Origin: Deltaproteobacteria bacterium
GTDB lineage: Bacteria; Desulfobacterota; Desulfobacteria; Desulfobacterales; ETH-SRB1
Length of the DNA: 6,863 bases
Direction: 5' to 3'
Assembly: GCA_019314185.1 (NCBI GenBank)
Contig: JAFCZU010000185.1
Coordinates: 1-6,863, forward strand
This document shows, one piece after another, positions 1 to 6,338 of this stretch. The notes below the pieces were generated by a model. The model had not been told where the DNA came from. It saw only the letters and a program-made list of their open reading frames with translations, and searched no databases. The number at the start of each line of letters is the position of its first letter. The stretch's first letter is position 1. The position numbers were made by a program, and so were the translations under genes.

Positions 1-408
1 CCCTTTTCCTTTCATGGCTGTGGCTTCAACAAAAAGCAGCTCGCCTCCTGCCTGGGTCCAAGCAAGCCCCATTGCCACACCCGGAGTCAAAGTTCTTGCG
101 CTGACCTCTGATGCAAAGCGCACAGGACCAAGATGAACGGAGACATCCTTAACCCTGATCGTAACAGGCTCCTTATTTCCTTCCGCTACCCTGGTTGCAA
201 CACCCCTGCAAATATTTGCTATTTCACGCTCCAGATTTCTCAAGCCCGCTTCCCGTGTATAGCCGGATATAATCCTGTTTAAAGCGCCTTTTGTAAAAGA
301 GATCTGGGAAGCCGTAAGACCGTGGGCTTCGCGCTGGCGGGGTATGAGAAACCGGGTTGCGATTTTTATTTTTTCATCCTGTGTATAGCCTAACAGCTCC
401 AGCACCTC
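1..408 (-). pseudogene. lon: Lon protease, C-terminal part, out of frame with its N-terminal part and cut by the left edge
   Basis: Read on the minus strand from 408 to 1, this is 136 open codons beginning [17 protein letters not shown] and ending ATAMKGKG. It matches the second half of the Lon AAA+ module and the start of the protease domain: the GYT-DEK helix after the arginine-finger segment, the sensor-2 segment EAGLRNLEREIANICR, and the protease-domain entry TPGVAMGLAWTQAGGELLFVEA. The catalytic Ser (in the family's DGPSAG motif) and Lys would lie beyond the left edge and cannot be checked. No stop interrupts this frame, so decay is recent or the break is an assembly error. It follows the N-terminal Lon piece directly but in another frame, with about 13 conserved residues missing at the junction. 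It has no start codon or ribosome site of its own that looks credible, so I treat it as part of the same broken gene. Confidence 0.88.
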
Positions 409-1853
409 CTTGCAGTTGTAATAAACATGACATTAGACAGATCAAACGACACATCGAGATAATGGTCAGTAAAGGAATAATTCTGCTCAGGGTCCAGCAC
501 CTCCAGCAAAGCCGATGAGGGGTCCCCCCGAAAATCGCTCCCGAGTTTATCTATTTCATCCAGCATGAAAACCGGATTGTTTGATTCCGCCCGCCTGATC
601 CCCTGGATAATCCTGCCTGGAAGAGCTCCTATATATGTGCGGCGGTGACCCCTGATTTCAGCCTCATCTCTCACGCCTCCCAGGGAGATACGGATAAATT
701 TTCGTCCTAAAGCCCGTGCAATGGAGCGCCCCAGTGATGTCTTCCCTGTGCCGGGAGGGCCGGCAAAGCACAGGATAGGCCCCTTAGATTCAGGCTTAAG
801 CTTCCGCACTGCAAGGTATTCTATAACCCGTTTTTTGGGTTTCTTTAAACCAAAATGGTCCCGGTCTAAAATCCTTCTCGCCTTTTTTATATCAAGATTA
901 TCTTTTGTGCTTTCATGCCATGGAAGGGTTGTCAGCCAGTCAAGATAGGTTGAAGCAACAGTATATTCAGCAGATGACGGGTGCATTCTGGAAAGGCGGT
1001 TAATTTCACGTTCAGCCTCTTTAAGCGCTTCATCGGGAAGTTTTTTCTCCTTTACCTTGACCCTGTATTCTTCAATCTCAACAGTGGTCTCATCCTTTTC
1101 ACCCAACTCTTTCTTGATAGCTTTTAATTGCTGGTGCAGATAGTATTCCCTCTGCTGCTTATCCATGCTGCCCTTTACCTGAGACTGTATCTTATGTCCA
1201 AGTTCAAGAACCTCCTGCTGGTACTTGACGAGTCTCGCTACTTCCTTTAATCGTTTTTTAATATCAAGAAGTTCCAGAACTTTCTGCTTTTCTTTAATCG
1301 TAGAATTAATTATTGAAGCAACCATATCAGCAAATATCCCGGGCTCCTGTATTGAATTAGCCATTGCCCCGATTTCCTGGGGCAAGCCGGGTGAAAGATC
1401 TACGACCCTGGTGAACATGCCGACAATGTTGGACATAAGCGCATCAATTTCTTTATCCTTTTCTGTTTTATCCTTAATATGTTCCACGCTGGCACGCAGG
1501 TAGGGCTTTCCGTCAACATACTCCGTTATTTTAATCCTGTCCAAGCCCTGGACAAGCAATTGCGCTGTATTGTCTTCTGTTTTTGCCATTTTAAGAATAA
1601 GAGCGCTGGTACCTATAGAATATAGATCGTCAGGAGTATAACTGGGTTTTACTGTTGCATTTTTCGATATTAGAAGCCCGATAATACGATCTTTAGACAT
1701 TGCTTCATCCACCAGTTGAACAGATTCTTTCTGCATTATAACAAGGGGTAAAACCATTTTGGGGAAAAGAGCGGTGTCAAACAATGGAAGAACCGGAAGA
1801 AGTTCCGGAATTTTTTGAGATTTAGATACCACAGGTGGTTGCTGCTCGATCAT
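390..1853 (-). CDS. lon: ATP-dependent Lon protease (endopeptidase La), N-terminal part, frame broken before the end of the AAA+ domain
   Basis: Lon is a cytosolic homohexameric AAA+ serine protease that unfolds and degrades damaged and regulatory proteins. I start it at the ATG at 1851-1853 (MIEQQPPVV) because AGGAGG lies 5 nt upstream; an in-frame TTG at 1877 would add 8 residues but would put that ribosome site inside the gene. From this ATG, the LON substrate-binding domain covers about residues 15-210 and a charged helical, coiled-coil-like linker about 210-310. The Walker A motif GPPGTGKT is at 365-372 and Walker B (FMLDEID) at about 429-435. Family-like sequence stops at VMFITTA (residue 481). 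The next residues, RRCWSC and a stop at 390-392, are out of frame. The missing stretch in the family carries the sensor-1 Asn and the arginine finger. As read, the product lacks sensor 1, the arginine finger and the whole protease domain and could not work. It is the second gene of an operon with hsp20. A real mutation and an assembly deletion are both possible. Confidence 0.93.
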   Translation of the reverse strand: MIEQQPPVVSKSQKIPELLPVLPLFDTALFPKMVLPLVIMQKESVQLVDEAMSKDRIIGLLISKNATVKPSYTPDDLYSIGTSALILKMAKTEDNTAQLLVQGLDRIKITEYVDGKPYLRASVEHIKDKTEKDKEIDALMSNIVGMFTRVVDLSPGLPQEIGAMANSIQEPGIFADMVASIINSTIKEKQKVLELLDIKKRLKEVARLVKYQQEVLELGHKIQSQVKGSMDKQQREYYLHQQLKAIKKELGEKDETTVEIEEYRVKVKEKKLPDEALKEAEREINRLSRMHPSSAEYTVASTYLDWLTTLPWHESTKDNLDIKKARRILDRDHFGLKKPKKRVIEYLAVRKLKPESKGPILCFAGPPGTGKTSLGRSIARALGRKFIRISLGGVRDEAEIRGHRRTYIGALPGRIIQGIRRAESNNPVFMLDEIDKLGSDFRGDPSSALLEVLDPEQNYSFTDHYLDVSFDLSNVMFITTARRCWSC

Positions 1854-1858
1854 AAATA

Positions 1859-1864
1859 CCTCCT
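1859..1864 (-). promoter_or_regulatory. Strong ribosome binding site of lon
   Basis: On the minus strand this reads AGGAGG, followed by 5 nt (TATTT) and the ATG at 1853. It lies in the 29-nt hsp20-lon gap and decides the ATG start over the upstream in-frame TTG at 1877. Confidence 0.8.
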
Positions 1865-1882
1865 GGTATTGATTCAAAAGCG

Positions 1883-2329
1883 TTATCTGGCTGTGACAGG
1901 AATTGTATATGTCCCGCCGGCAGCAAGTTTGCCAAGCTTTACCCGAAGAAAACCGTTCGAATATGTTGCAATTACCTTATCGGTATCAACAGGCACTGAA
2001 AAAAATAAAATACGTTCAAATTTACCATACTGGATCTCAGCAAGTCTGTAAGTAGCATTTTCAATCTTGGGCATTTCAGCCCGGTTCCCGTAAATTCTTA
2101 CAGCTTTGCTGCTGATTTCAACCCCAAGGTCATCTTTATTTACCCCTGCGATTTCAGCAACCACAATTATTTCTTCAGTGGTTTCATATATATCCATCTG
2201 GGGTTTCCATATACACTCGGAAAAAGATAAAATCGGGTTCATTGATCGGAACATATCATCAATAGTTTCTTCAATTTTTGAATCTAATTGATTAATATCA
2301 TCGCTAAATCTTATTTTGATATAGTCCAT
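1883..2329 (-). CDS. Small heat-shock protein, Hsp20/alpha-crystallin family
   Basis: This 148-residue protein is an ATP-independent holding chaperone of the cytoplasm; the family binds unfolding proteins as large oligomers. A variable N-terminal arm covers residues 1-40. The alpha-crystallin domain (about 41-133) opens with [10 protein letters not shown] and has [11 protein letters not shown] at 58-68, the YGKFER strand at 101-106 and the conserved G-x-L motif in NGFLRVKL (124-131). The short C-terminal tail holds the I-x-V type oligomerisation motif, TIPV, at 142-145. Length and domain order are normal for the family. The ATG at 2327-2329 is preceded by GGAG (2336-2339 on the plus strand) with 6 nt spacing. 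It is followed 29 nt later by lon with its own strong ribosome site, so the two probably share a transcript: the chaperone holds damaged proteins and Lon removes them. I see no CIRCE operator upstream. The spacer upstream is filled with repeat elements, the nearest boundary lying 51 bp from the start codon. Confidence 0.93.
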   Translation of the reverse strand: MDYIKIRFSDDINQLDSKIEETIDDMFRSMNPILSFSECIWKPQMDIYETTEEIIVVAEIAGVNKDDLGVEISSKAVRIYGNRAEMPKIENATYRLAEIQYGKFERILFFSVPVDTDKVIATYSNGFLRVKLGKLAAGGTYTIPVTAR

Positions 2330-2367
2330 TTCCGACTCCGGCTAAAAGTTTTATTAAACAGGTAGTT

Positions 2368-2381
2368 GTAACTACTCAGCT
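2368..2381 (+). repeat. Single copy of the inner element's end motif
   Basis: GTAACTACTCAGCT differs by one base from GTAACTATTCAGCT at 2539-2552, the left end of the inner element, and the inverted right end (2674-2687) reads GTAATTATTCAGCT. This third copy overlaps the left boundary of the outer inverted repeat by two bases. It may be a leftover end of another copy. Confidence 0.55.
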
Positions 2382-2830
2382 CAAATTTCGCACCCTTGAT
2401 TTCTATCAATATCAAGACGGTAAGGGTTGAAAATAACATTTTTACAGCGAAATCATTTGCTTATATTTTGTAACCGGCAACCTCTGCGGCATACATTACG
2501 ATCAGGCGCAAAGGAGATATAACATATTTAATTTAATGGTAACTATTCAGCTACCAATCTACGCTGATTATCACTGATATTTTTTCTTTTATTATCATAT
2601 ACAAATTTTATACTATTCAGGCACAGAGTGATTACTGTATTTAAACTATCTGCATTCATCTATGTAAATCTGTAGCTGAATAATTACATTTAATGATGTA
2701 TTAAGCATCAATCTTATACTGATTGATTGACGCCGTTGTAAAAATCACAGGCAGTATATTTCGCCTTAAAATTTATTTTTAGCCCTTTCCGTCTAACTCT
2801 TTGGCTAAATTAAAGGGTGCGAAACTTGAG
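2380..2830. repeat. About 450-bp element bounded by 18-bp inverted repeats (IS remnant or MITE-like)
   Basis: The right end (2813-2830) reads AAGGGTGCGAAACTTGAG. The left end (2380-2397), read on the minus strand, is AAGGGTGCGAAATTTGAG: 17 of 18 bases match. Further inside, TGTAAAAAT at 2737-2745 has its inverse at about 2438-2446. Such ends and size fit a non-autonomous element or an internally deleted insertion sequence. No transposase gene is intact. I see no obvious target-site duplication next to the 18-bp ends, so the true boundaries may differ by a few bases. A second element (2539-2687) sits inside. The family cannot be named from sequence alone. Confidence 0.55.
2539..2687. repeat. 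149-bp MITE-like inverted-repeat element nested in the larger element
   Basis: The left arm (2539-2568) begins GTAACTATTCAGCTAC. The right arm (2658-2687), read on the minus strand, begins GTAATTATTCAGCTAC, and 23 of 30 positions match over the arms. The interior is very AT-rich and encodes nothing recognisable. The motif near the right end, ATCTATGTAAATCTGTAGC, looks like a degenerate form of the ATCTGTG-type repeats that I recall being scattered in spacers of some bacteria; that resemblance is from memory and unverified. The position inside the outer element suggests a later insertion. Confidence 0.55.
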
Positions 2831-2877
2831 TTATTTATATAATCTACCATTACAGTGGCAATTTGTAAAGAAAAGAG

Positions 2878-2914
2878 TAACCGTTCACGGTGAACCGTAA
2901 ACCGTGAACGGTTA
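2878..2914. repeat. Perfect 14-bp hairpin with a 9-nt loop, built of 7-nt units, upstream of the MFS gene
   Basis: TAACCGTTCACGGT (2878-2891) and ACCGTGAACGGTTA (2901-2914) are exact reverse complements around a 9-nt loop. The same bases also read as four 7-nt units from 2882: CGTTCAC, GGTGAAC, CGTAAAC, CGTGAAC. It ends 59 nt before the MFS start. No T-run follows on either strand, so a simple intrinsic terminator is unlikely. It could be a REP-like repeat or, less likely, an operator. Confidence 0.7.
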
Positions 2915-2973
2915 TAGAAAAGACATACACGTTGCGAGTTGTGTTTTCAGAATTATTGCCGTATTAAACAGGC

Positions 2974-4137
2974 ATGAAGGGAAAGAGCAAAGATTTATTT
3001 AAAATTATAATAAGTTCCCAGTACTTTTTATATTTCGGCATAATGGGCATCTTTTTGCCCTATTTTAATTTATACTGCTATCATTTAGGATTCAGCGGTT
3101 TCCAGATAGGAGCTCTGTCTTCCGTAAGAACGGGAATAACAGTTCTATTTCCCCTGTTCTGGGGAATACTTGCAGATCGATTTCATATAAGAAAACCGAT
3201 ATATATCTTATGCAATTTTATAAGCGCCGCTATATGGGCGCTTTATATATATACTGCCGATTTCCGGCCCATGCTTGTCATTACAACCTGCTACGCAATT
3301 TTTTATGCGCCGATCATATCCTTTCTGGAAGCATTTACCATTGATATATTAGGCCATGAAAAGAAAAGCTACGGCATGCTCAGGGTATGGGGTTCAATAG
3401 CCTTCATTACAGTTGTCATAATCCTTGGCAGGATAATCGATCTTTTTTCCATAAAAATAATTATAGCGCTTATCTTTGCAGGATCATTACTCCAAGCCTT
3501 TGTTTCTATAAAAATTCCGGATACCGACAATAACAGAAAGAAGAAACCGTTTTCTCCATTTACAGACATTTTCTTAAACAGACGCTTAATTATTTTTCTT
3601 TTTTGTGCTTTTTTGATGCTTGTCAGTCATGGAACCTACTATGCATTCTTTTCCATTCATCTGGCTAATTTAGGTTATGGAAGCACATTCATAGGAATTA
3701 CATGGGCTCTGGCATCAACAGCAGAAATTATTGTCATGATAAAATCAGACAGGATATTCAACCGCTTTTCCATGGAAAATGTCCTGGTTTTTTCCTTTGT
3801 GGCAGCTGCGTTAAGATGGTTTATACTTTTTTCCGCAACATCTACCGCCGTAATCCTTCTTACACAAATACTACATGCAATAACCTATGGATCATTTCAC
3901 ATAGCCAGTATTCTTTATATTGACTCGCTGACACCGATCGAGGCAAAAACTACGGGACAGGCTGTAAACAATGCCGTAACATATGGTCTTGGCATGACGG
4001 TCGGTTTTTTTATAAGCGGCTGTCTGTACGAAACAATTGGATCATTTGCGCTGTTTGCTTTAAGCGGTTTTATTGCCCTTGCAGGAGGCGCGGTATTTAA
4101 AGTATCGCAGATAATTGAACAAAGGGGGACGGATTAG
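2974..4137 (+). CDS. MFS transporter, NupG/LacY-like (MFS_1_like) family
   Basis: This is a 387-residue inner-membrane protein with about 12 hydrophobic helices, the usual size for a major facilitator. Conserved features are motif A in the loop between helices 2 and 3 (GILADRFHIRK, 64-74); YGMLRVWGSIAF (133-144), which resembles the helix 4/5 region of nucleoside and sugar proton symporters such as NupG; and a C-terminal half with AKTTGQAVNNAVTYGLGMTV at 324-343. A positively charged loop around 180-195 separates the two six-helix halves. The substrate cannot be told; a nucleoside, sugar or other small metabolite driven by protons is the family guess. A TAA lies in frame 9 nt before the ATG, so no longer start is possible. 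The ribosome site is poor (only AGG close to the ATG), suggesting weak translation. It is a single gene, divergent from hsp20 and convergent with the radical SAM gene, with palindromic repeats on both sides. Confidence 0.9.
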   Translation: MKGKSKDLFKIIISSQYFLYFGIMGIFLPYFNLYCYHLGFSGFQIGALSSVRTGITVLFPLFWGILADRFHIRKPIYILCNFISAAIWALYIYTADFRPMLVITTCYAIFYAPIISFLEAFTIDILGHEKKSYGMLRVWGSIAFITVVIILGRIIDLFSIKIIIALIFAGSLLQAFVSIKIPDTDNNRKKKPFSPFTDIFLNRRLIIFLFCAFLMLVSHGTYYAFFSIHLANLGYGSTFIGITWALASTAEIIVMIKSDRIFNRFSMENVLVFSFVAAALRWFILFSATSTAVILLTQILHAITYGSFHIASILYIDSLTPIEAKTTGQAVNNAVTYGLGMTVGFFISGCLYETIGSFALFALSGFIALAGGAVFKVSQIIEQRGTD

Positions 4138-4217
4138 AAGATGAACGTCCAACATCGAATGTTGAATGAAAAAAAACAGAGGGTGGAAGTCAGAGGTCAG
4201 ATGTCGGAAAAACAGTA

Positions 4218-4272
4218 ACTCAATATCCCTGAGCCCTGAACCTTTTATTTCTCATTGAGTGTTTGTTTTTTT
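4218..4272 (+). terminator. Possible intrinsic terminator of the MFS gene
   Basis: ACTCAAT (4218-4224) can pair with ATTGAGT (4254-4260), and GTTTGTTTTTTT follows directly at 4261-4272. The U-rich tail is good, but the stem is short, AT-rich and has a 29-nt loop, so this is only a candidate. Its orientation fits transcription coming from the MFS gene. Confidence 0.35.
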
Positions 4273-4314
4273 ATTCGATGTTGGAATAATTTGAGGAGCG
4301 GAGCGACATCATTA

Positions 4315-4363
<49 letters not shown>

Positions 4364-4381
4364 TTTAAAAATAGAAATCGG

Positions 4382-6076
4382 TCATTCCAATGTTTTATAA
4401 CAACTTTCTATATAATAACGCGCCTGTTCTGAATCTTTAAATTTTTGAAAATATGAAATCGCCTCGTTATACTTTCCTATATTCATATAACTTATTCCCA
4501 GGCAGATATGAAGCTGCTCACTATCCGGGAATTTTTCAATACCGTCTGAAAGGGCGTTAATAGATTCCTCATACAACCTTTTTTTTTGCTTAATGATGCC
4601 CAACCCTAAATATGCTCGATGATCAGGGTAATAATCCAGAGATTTTTGATACAGTCTTTCAGCAACCCCTTCTTTATCTTTTACAGCTTCAACCCCGGAA
4701 TAATCGCCATAGTCAAAGGTCATCGCCAATCTTGAACAAAAATCCGAATGCATTTTATACAATTCTTTATTATCTATCAGTTCAACTTCATCGGCAAAAC
4801 CGGAAAGATTCTCGTAAAAATCGGTTCTGAGTTTTTTCCCAAAAGCCAGTATCAATTCCCTGGATAAAGCCGGATCGGTTTCAAAATACATAATATCTTC
4901 TACCCGCTTTAACCAGACATTGTCTGTTTGTCCGGCTTTCTTCTTAAAATCCGAATAAATGGCTGTTCCCGGAAATATATCAAGTATGTAAAAAATAGCG
5001 CCAAGCGGTTTGATCTCATGAATCAAATCAATGGTCTCCTGGATCGTATCCAGGTTTTCTCCGGGACAACCATAAATAAAATATGCCCGTGCCAGTATGC
5101 CGTATTTCGTTGTCAGCGAAAAGGCTCTTTTGATCTGATCTGTCTTAATGTTTTTGTTCAGTAAATCTCTTATCTTCTCAGAACCGCTTTCCACTCCATA
5201 GCTGATCTGAATACAGCCGGCCTTTCTCATCCAGCATAAAACCTCTTCGCTGATATAATTAACTCGAGAAATTGCTACCCAGACAATTTTAAGGTCTTTT
5301 TTAAGGATCTTTTTGCAAATCTCAATCACCAGATCCTTTTTGAACGTAAATGTATCGTCTGAAAAATAAAAAAAGGTGACTCCCTTTTCATAAAGCATCT
5401 CTATCTGTTTGATAAAATAATCTGCGGAATGAAACCTGACTTTATGTCCCCAAAGCCTGGGCGACCCGCAAAAGGTGCAGTTTCCGGGGCATCCACGGGT
5501 TAATGCAACATGTTGATATGTAAAATATTTTGCGGGAATCGGTAATTTGTCAAGATCCTTAATGACCTCCGCAGCCTTTGTCTTGACAATTTTTCCTCCT
5601 TTTCTGAAAGCTATCCCCCTGACATTTTTTATATGTTTATACCTGATTTTGTCAGAATGATATTTTTCAATGCATTTTATTATATTTAAGAAAGTATATT
5701 CTCCCTCTCCTATAACAGCAAAATCGATCTCTTTAAAATGCGTTAAAAGATGCTTCCATAAAAATGTGGCGCCGACTCCTCCAAAAACAATCTTTACATT
5801 CGGATCAAGCTGTTTTGCAATCCTGGCGATTTCTATGGCGCCCCAGCGGTTTGCATGCAATATGGAAAAACCGATTACATCCGGTTTCTTTACAATCAAA
5901 GTCTCTTTAATTTTCTGGGGGGTCTTGTTGATATCATGCCAGTTCAGTATTTCCACATCATAATGATTTTCTTTTAGAAAAGCGCCGACATAATAAAGAC
6001 CAATCGGCACGAAACTCACCTCTTCAGCATGAATCCTGTCTTCAAGACAATAAGGATATATGAGTAGTATTTTCAT
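4382..6076 (-). CDS. B12-binding domain radical SAM protein with C-terminal TPR repeats
   Basis: This is a 564-residue cytosolic iron-sulfur enzyme with three parts. A cobalamin-binding-like Rossmann domain (about 1-140) carries PIGLYYVGAFLK (24-35), GFSILHANRWGA (69-80), FGGVGATF (98-105) and AVIGEGEYTF (120-129). The radical SAM domain (about 185-390) has the cluster motif CPGNCTFC with Cys196, Cys200 and Cys203, FSDDTF (238-243) and GVESGSE (294-300), which contact the cluster or S-adenosylmethionine in the family. The C-terminal tail (about 470-564) looks like two to three TPR units (LYQKSLDYYPDHRAYLGLG, then ALSDGIEKFPDSEQLH). Where many relatives have GGxHxT, this protein has GGVGAT, so a histidine there is absent. 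Members carry out methylations, ring rearrangements and similar radical chemistry; the substrate here cannot be inferred, and no biosynthetic partners are visible. AGGAGT 9 nt upstream supports the ATG at 6074-6076. It is convergent with the MFS gene and lies 262 nt after the AAA+ gene. Confidence 0.92.
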   Translation of the reverse strand: MKILLIYPYCLEDRIHAEEVSFVPIGLYYVGAFLKENHYDVEILNWHDINKTPQKIKETLIVKKPDVIGFSILHANRWGAIEIARIAKQLDPNVKIVFGGVGATFLWKHLLTHFKEIDFAVIGEGEYTFLNIIKCIEKYHSDKIRYKHIKNVRGIAFRKGGKIVKTKAAEVIKDLDKLPIPAKYFTYQHVALTRGCPGNCTFCGSPRLWGHKVRFHSADYFIKQIEMLYEKGVTFFYFSDDTFTFKKDLVIEICKKILKKDLKIVWVAISRVNYISEEVLCWMRKAGCIQISYGVESGSEKIRDLLNKNIKTDQIKRAFSLTTKYGILARAYFIYGCPGENLDTIQETIDLIHEIKPLGAIFYILDIFPGTAIYSDFKKKAGQTDNVWLKRVEDIMYFETDPALSRELILAFGKKLRTDFYENLSGFADEVELIDNKELYKMHSDFCSRLAMTFDYGDYSGVEAVKDKEGVAERLYQKSLDYYPDHRAYLGLGIIKQKKRLYEESINALSDGIEKFPDSEQLHICLGISYMNIGKYNEAISYFQKFKDSEQARYYIESCYKTLE

Positions 6077-6085
6077 TTCTTTTTT

Positions 6086-6091
6086 ACTCCT
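6086..6091 (-). promoter_or_regulatory. Ribosome binding site of the radical SAM gene
   Basis: On the minus strand this reads AGGAGT, 9 nt before the ATG at 6076, with an A-rich gap. It supports the chosen start. Confidence 0.65.
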
Positions 6092-6108
6092 GAAAGAGAC
6101 CGTTTTAC

Positions 6109-6277
6109 TTAAACCTAAATTGAGCGATTTTTTACTCGATCTGCACCGATCTCTTGCGCATCAAGAATTCGCGAAAATTCTCGACATATCCACGAGTATA
6201 CCTGCGATTTTCGCAAACCCTTATGCATCAAAATTCCGGCGCATATCTTCGCAACAAATCGCTCAACTTAGGTTAAA
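6109..6277. repeat. 169-bp imperfect palindromic element with 22-bp inverted ends
   Basis: The arms at 6109-6130 and 6256-6277 match as reverse complements at 20 of 22 positions; the core AAATCGCTCAA is perfect. Inside, GCGAAAAT (6171-6178) pairs with ATTTTCGC (6207-6214), and CTCG/CGAG forms a small stem near the centre, so the whole unit can fold into a long interrupted hairpin. It occupies most of the spacer between the AAA+ and radical SAM genes and ends 32 nt before the latter's start. It carries no recognisable gene. A MITE or a REP-type palindrome is likely; it may also affect read-through between the two co-oriented genes. Confidence 0.65.
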
Positions 6278-6338
6278 GCCGGAAATGAATTTTAGAAATT
6301 CGACTTGGCTCTTCTCAAGTTTTTCCGTTTCCAAATAT

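Larger units (their letters stand above)
2330..2973. other. Divergent 644-bp spacer between hsp20 and the MFS gene, rich in inverted repeats
   Basis: The spacer separates two divergently transcribed genes and must hold the promoters of both. It is very AT-rich. It contains an outer inverted repeat (arms at 2380-2397 and 2813-2830), an inner one (arms at 2539-2568 and 2658-2687), a stray copy of the inner end motif at 2368-2381, and a perfect hairpin at 2878-2914. I see no convincing gene. Short open stretches such as 2723-2779 on the plus strand may be transposase remnants but are too short to call. No CIRCE site (TTAGCACTC-N9-GAGTGCTAA) and no clear heat-shock promoter was found. I cannot pick a reliable -35/-10 pair for either gene. 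Confidence 0.75.

Noticed and set aside
385..415. Programmed ribosomal frameshift in lon
   Set aside because: About 13 conserved residues are absent at the junction, so a frameshift alone would not rebuild the protein, and there is no slippery heptamer.
721..1503. Plus-strand open frames opposite lon (721-948, 1225-1503)
   Set aside because: They are shadows of the strongly conserved Lon reading frame and have no recognisable product.
1854..1877. TTG at 1877 as the lon start
   Set aside because: It would place the strong AGGAGG (1859-1864) inside the coding region and has no ribosome site of its own; the ATG at 1853 is 5 nt after that site.
2330..2400. CIRCE operator or sigma-32 promoter for hsp20
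   Set aside because: No TTAGCACTC/GAGTGCTAA pair and no convincing CTTGAA plus CCCCAT pair could be found on the minus strand.
2439..2578. Short plus-strand open stretch (ending IYADYH) in the spacer
   Set aside because: It runs straight into the repeat arm at 2539, and no family resemblance supports a gene.
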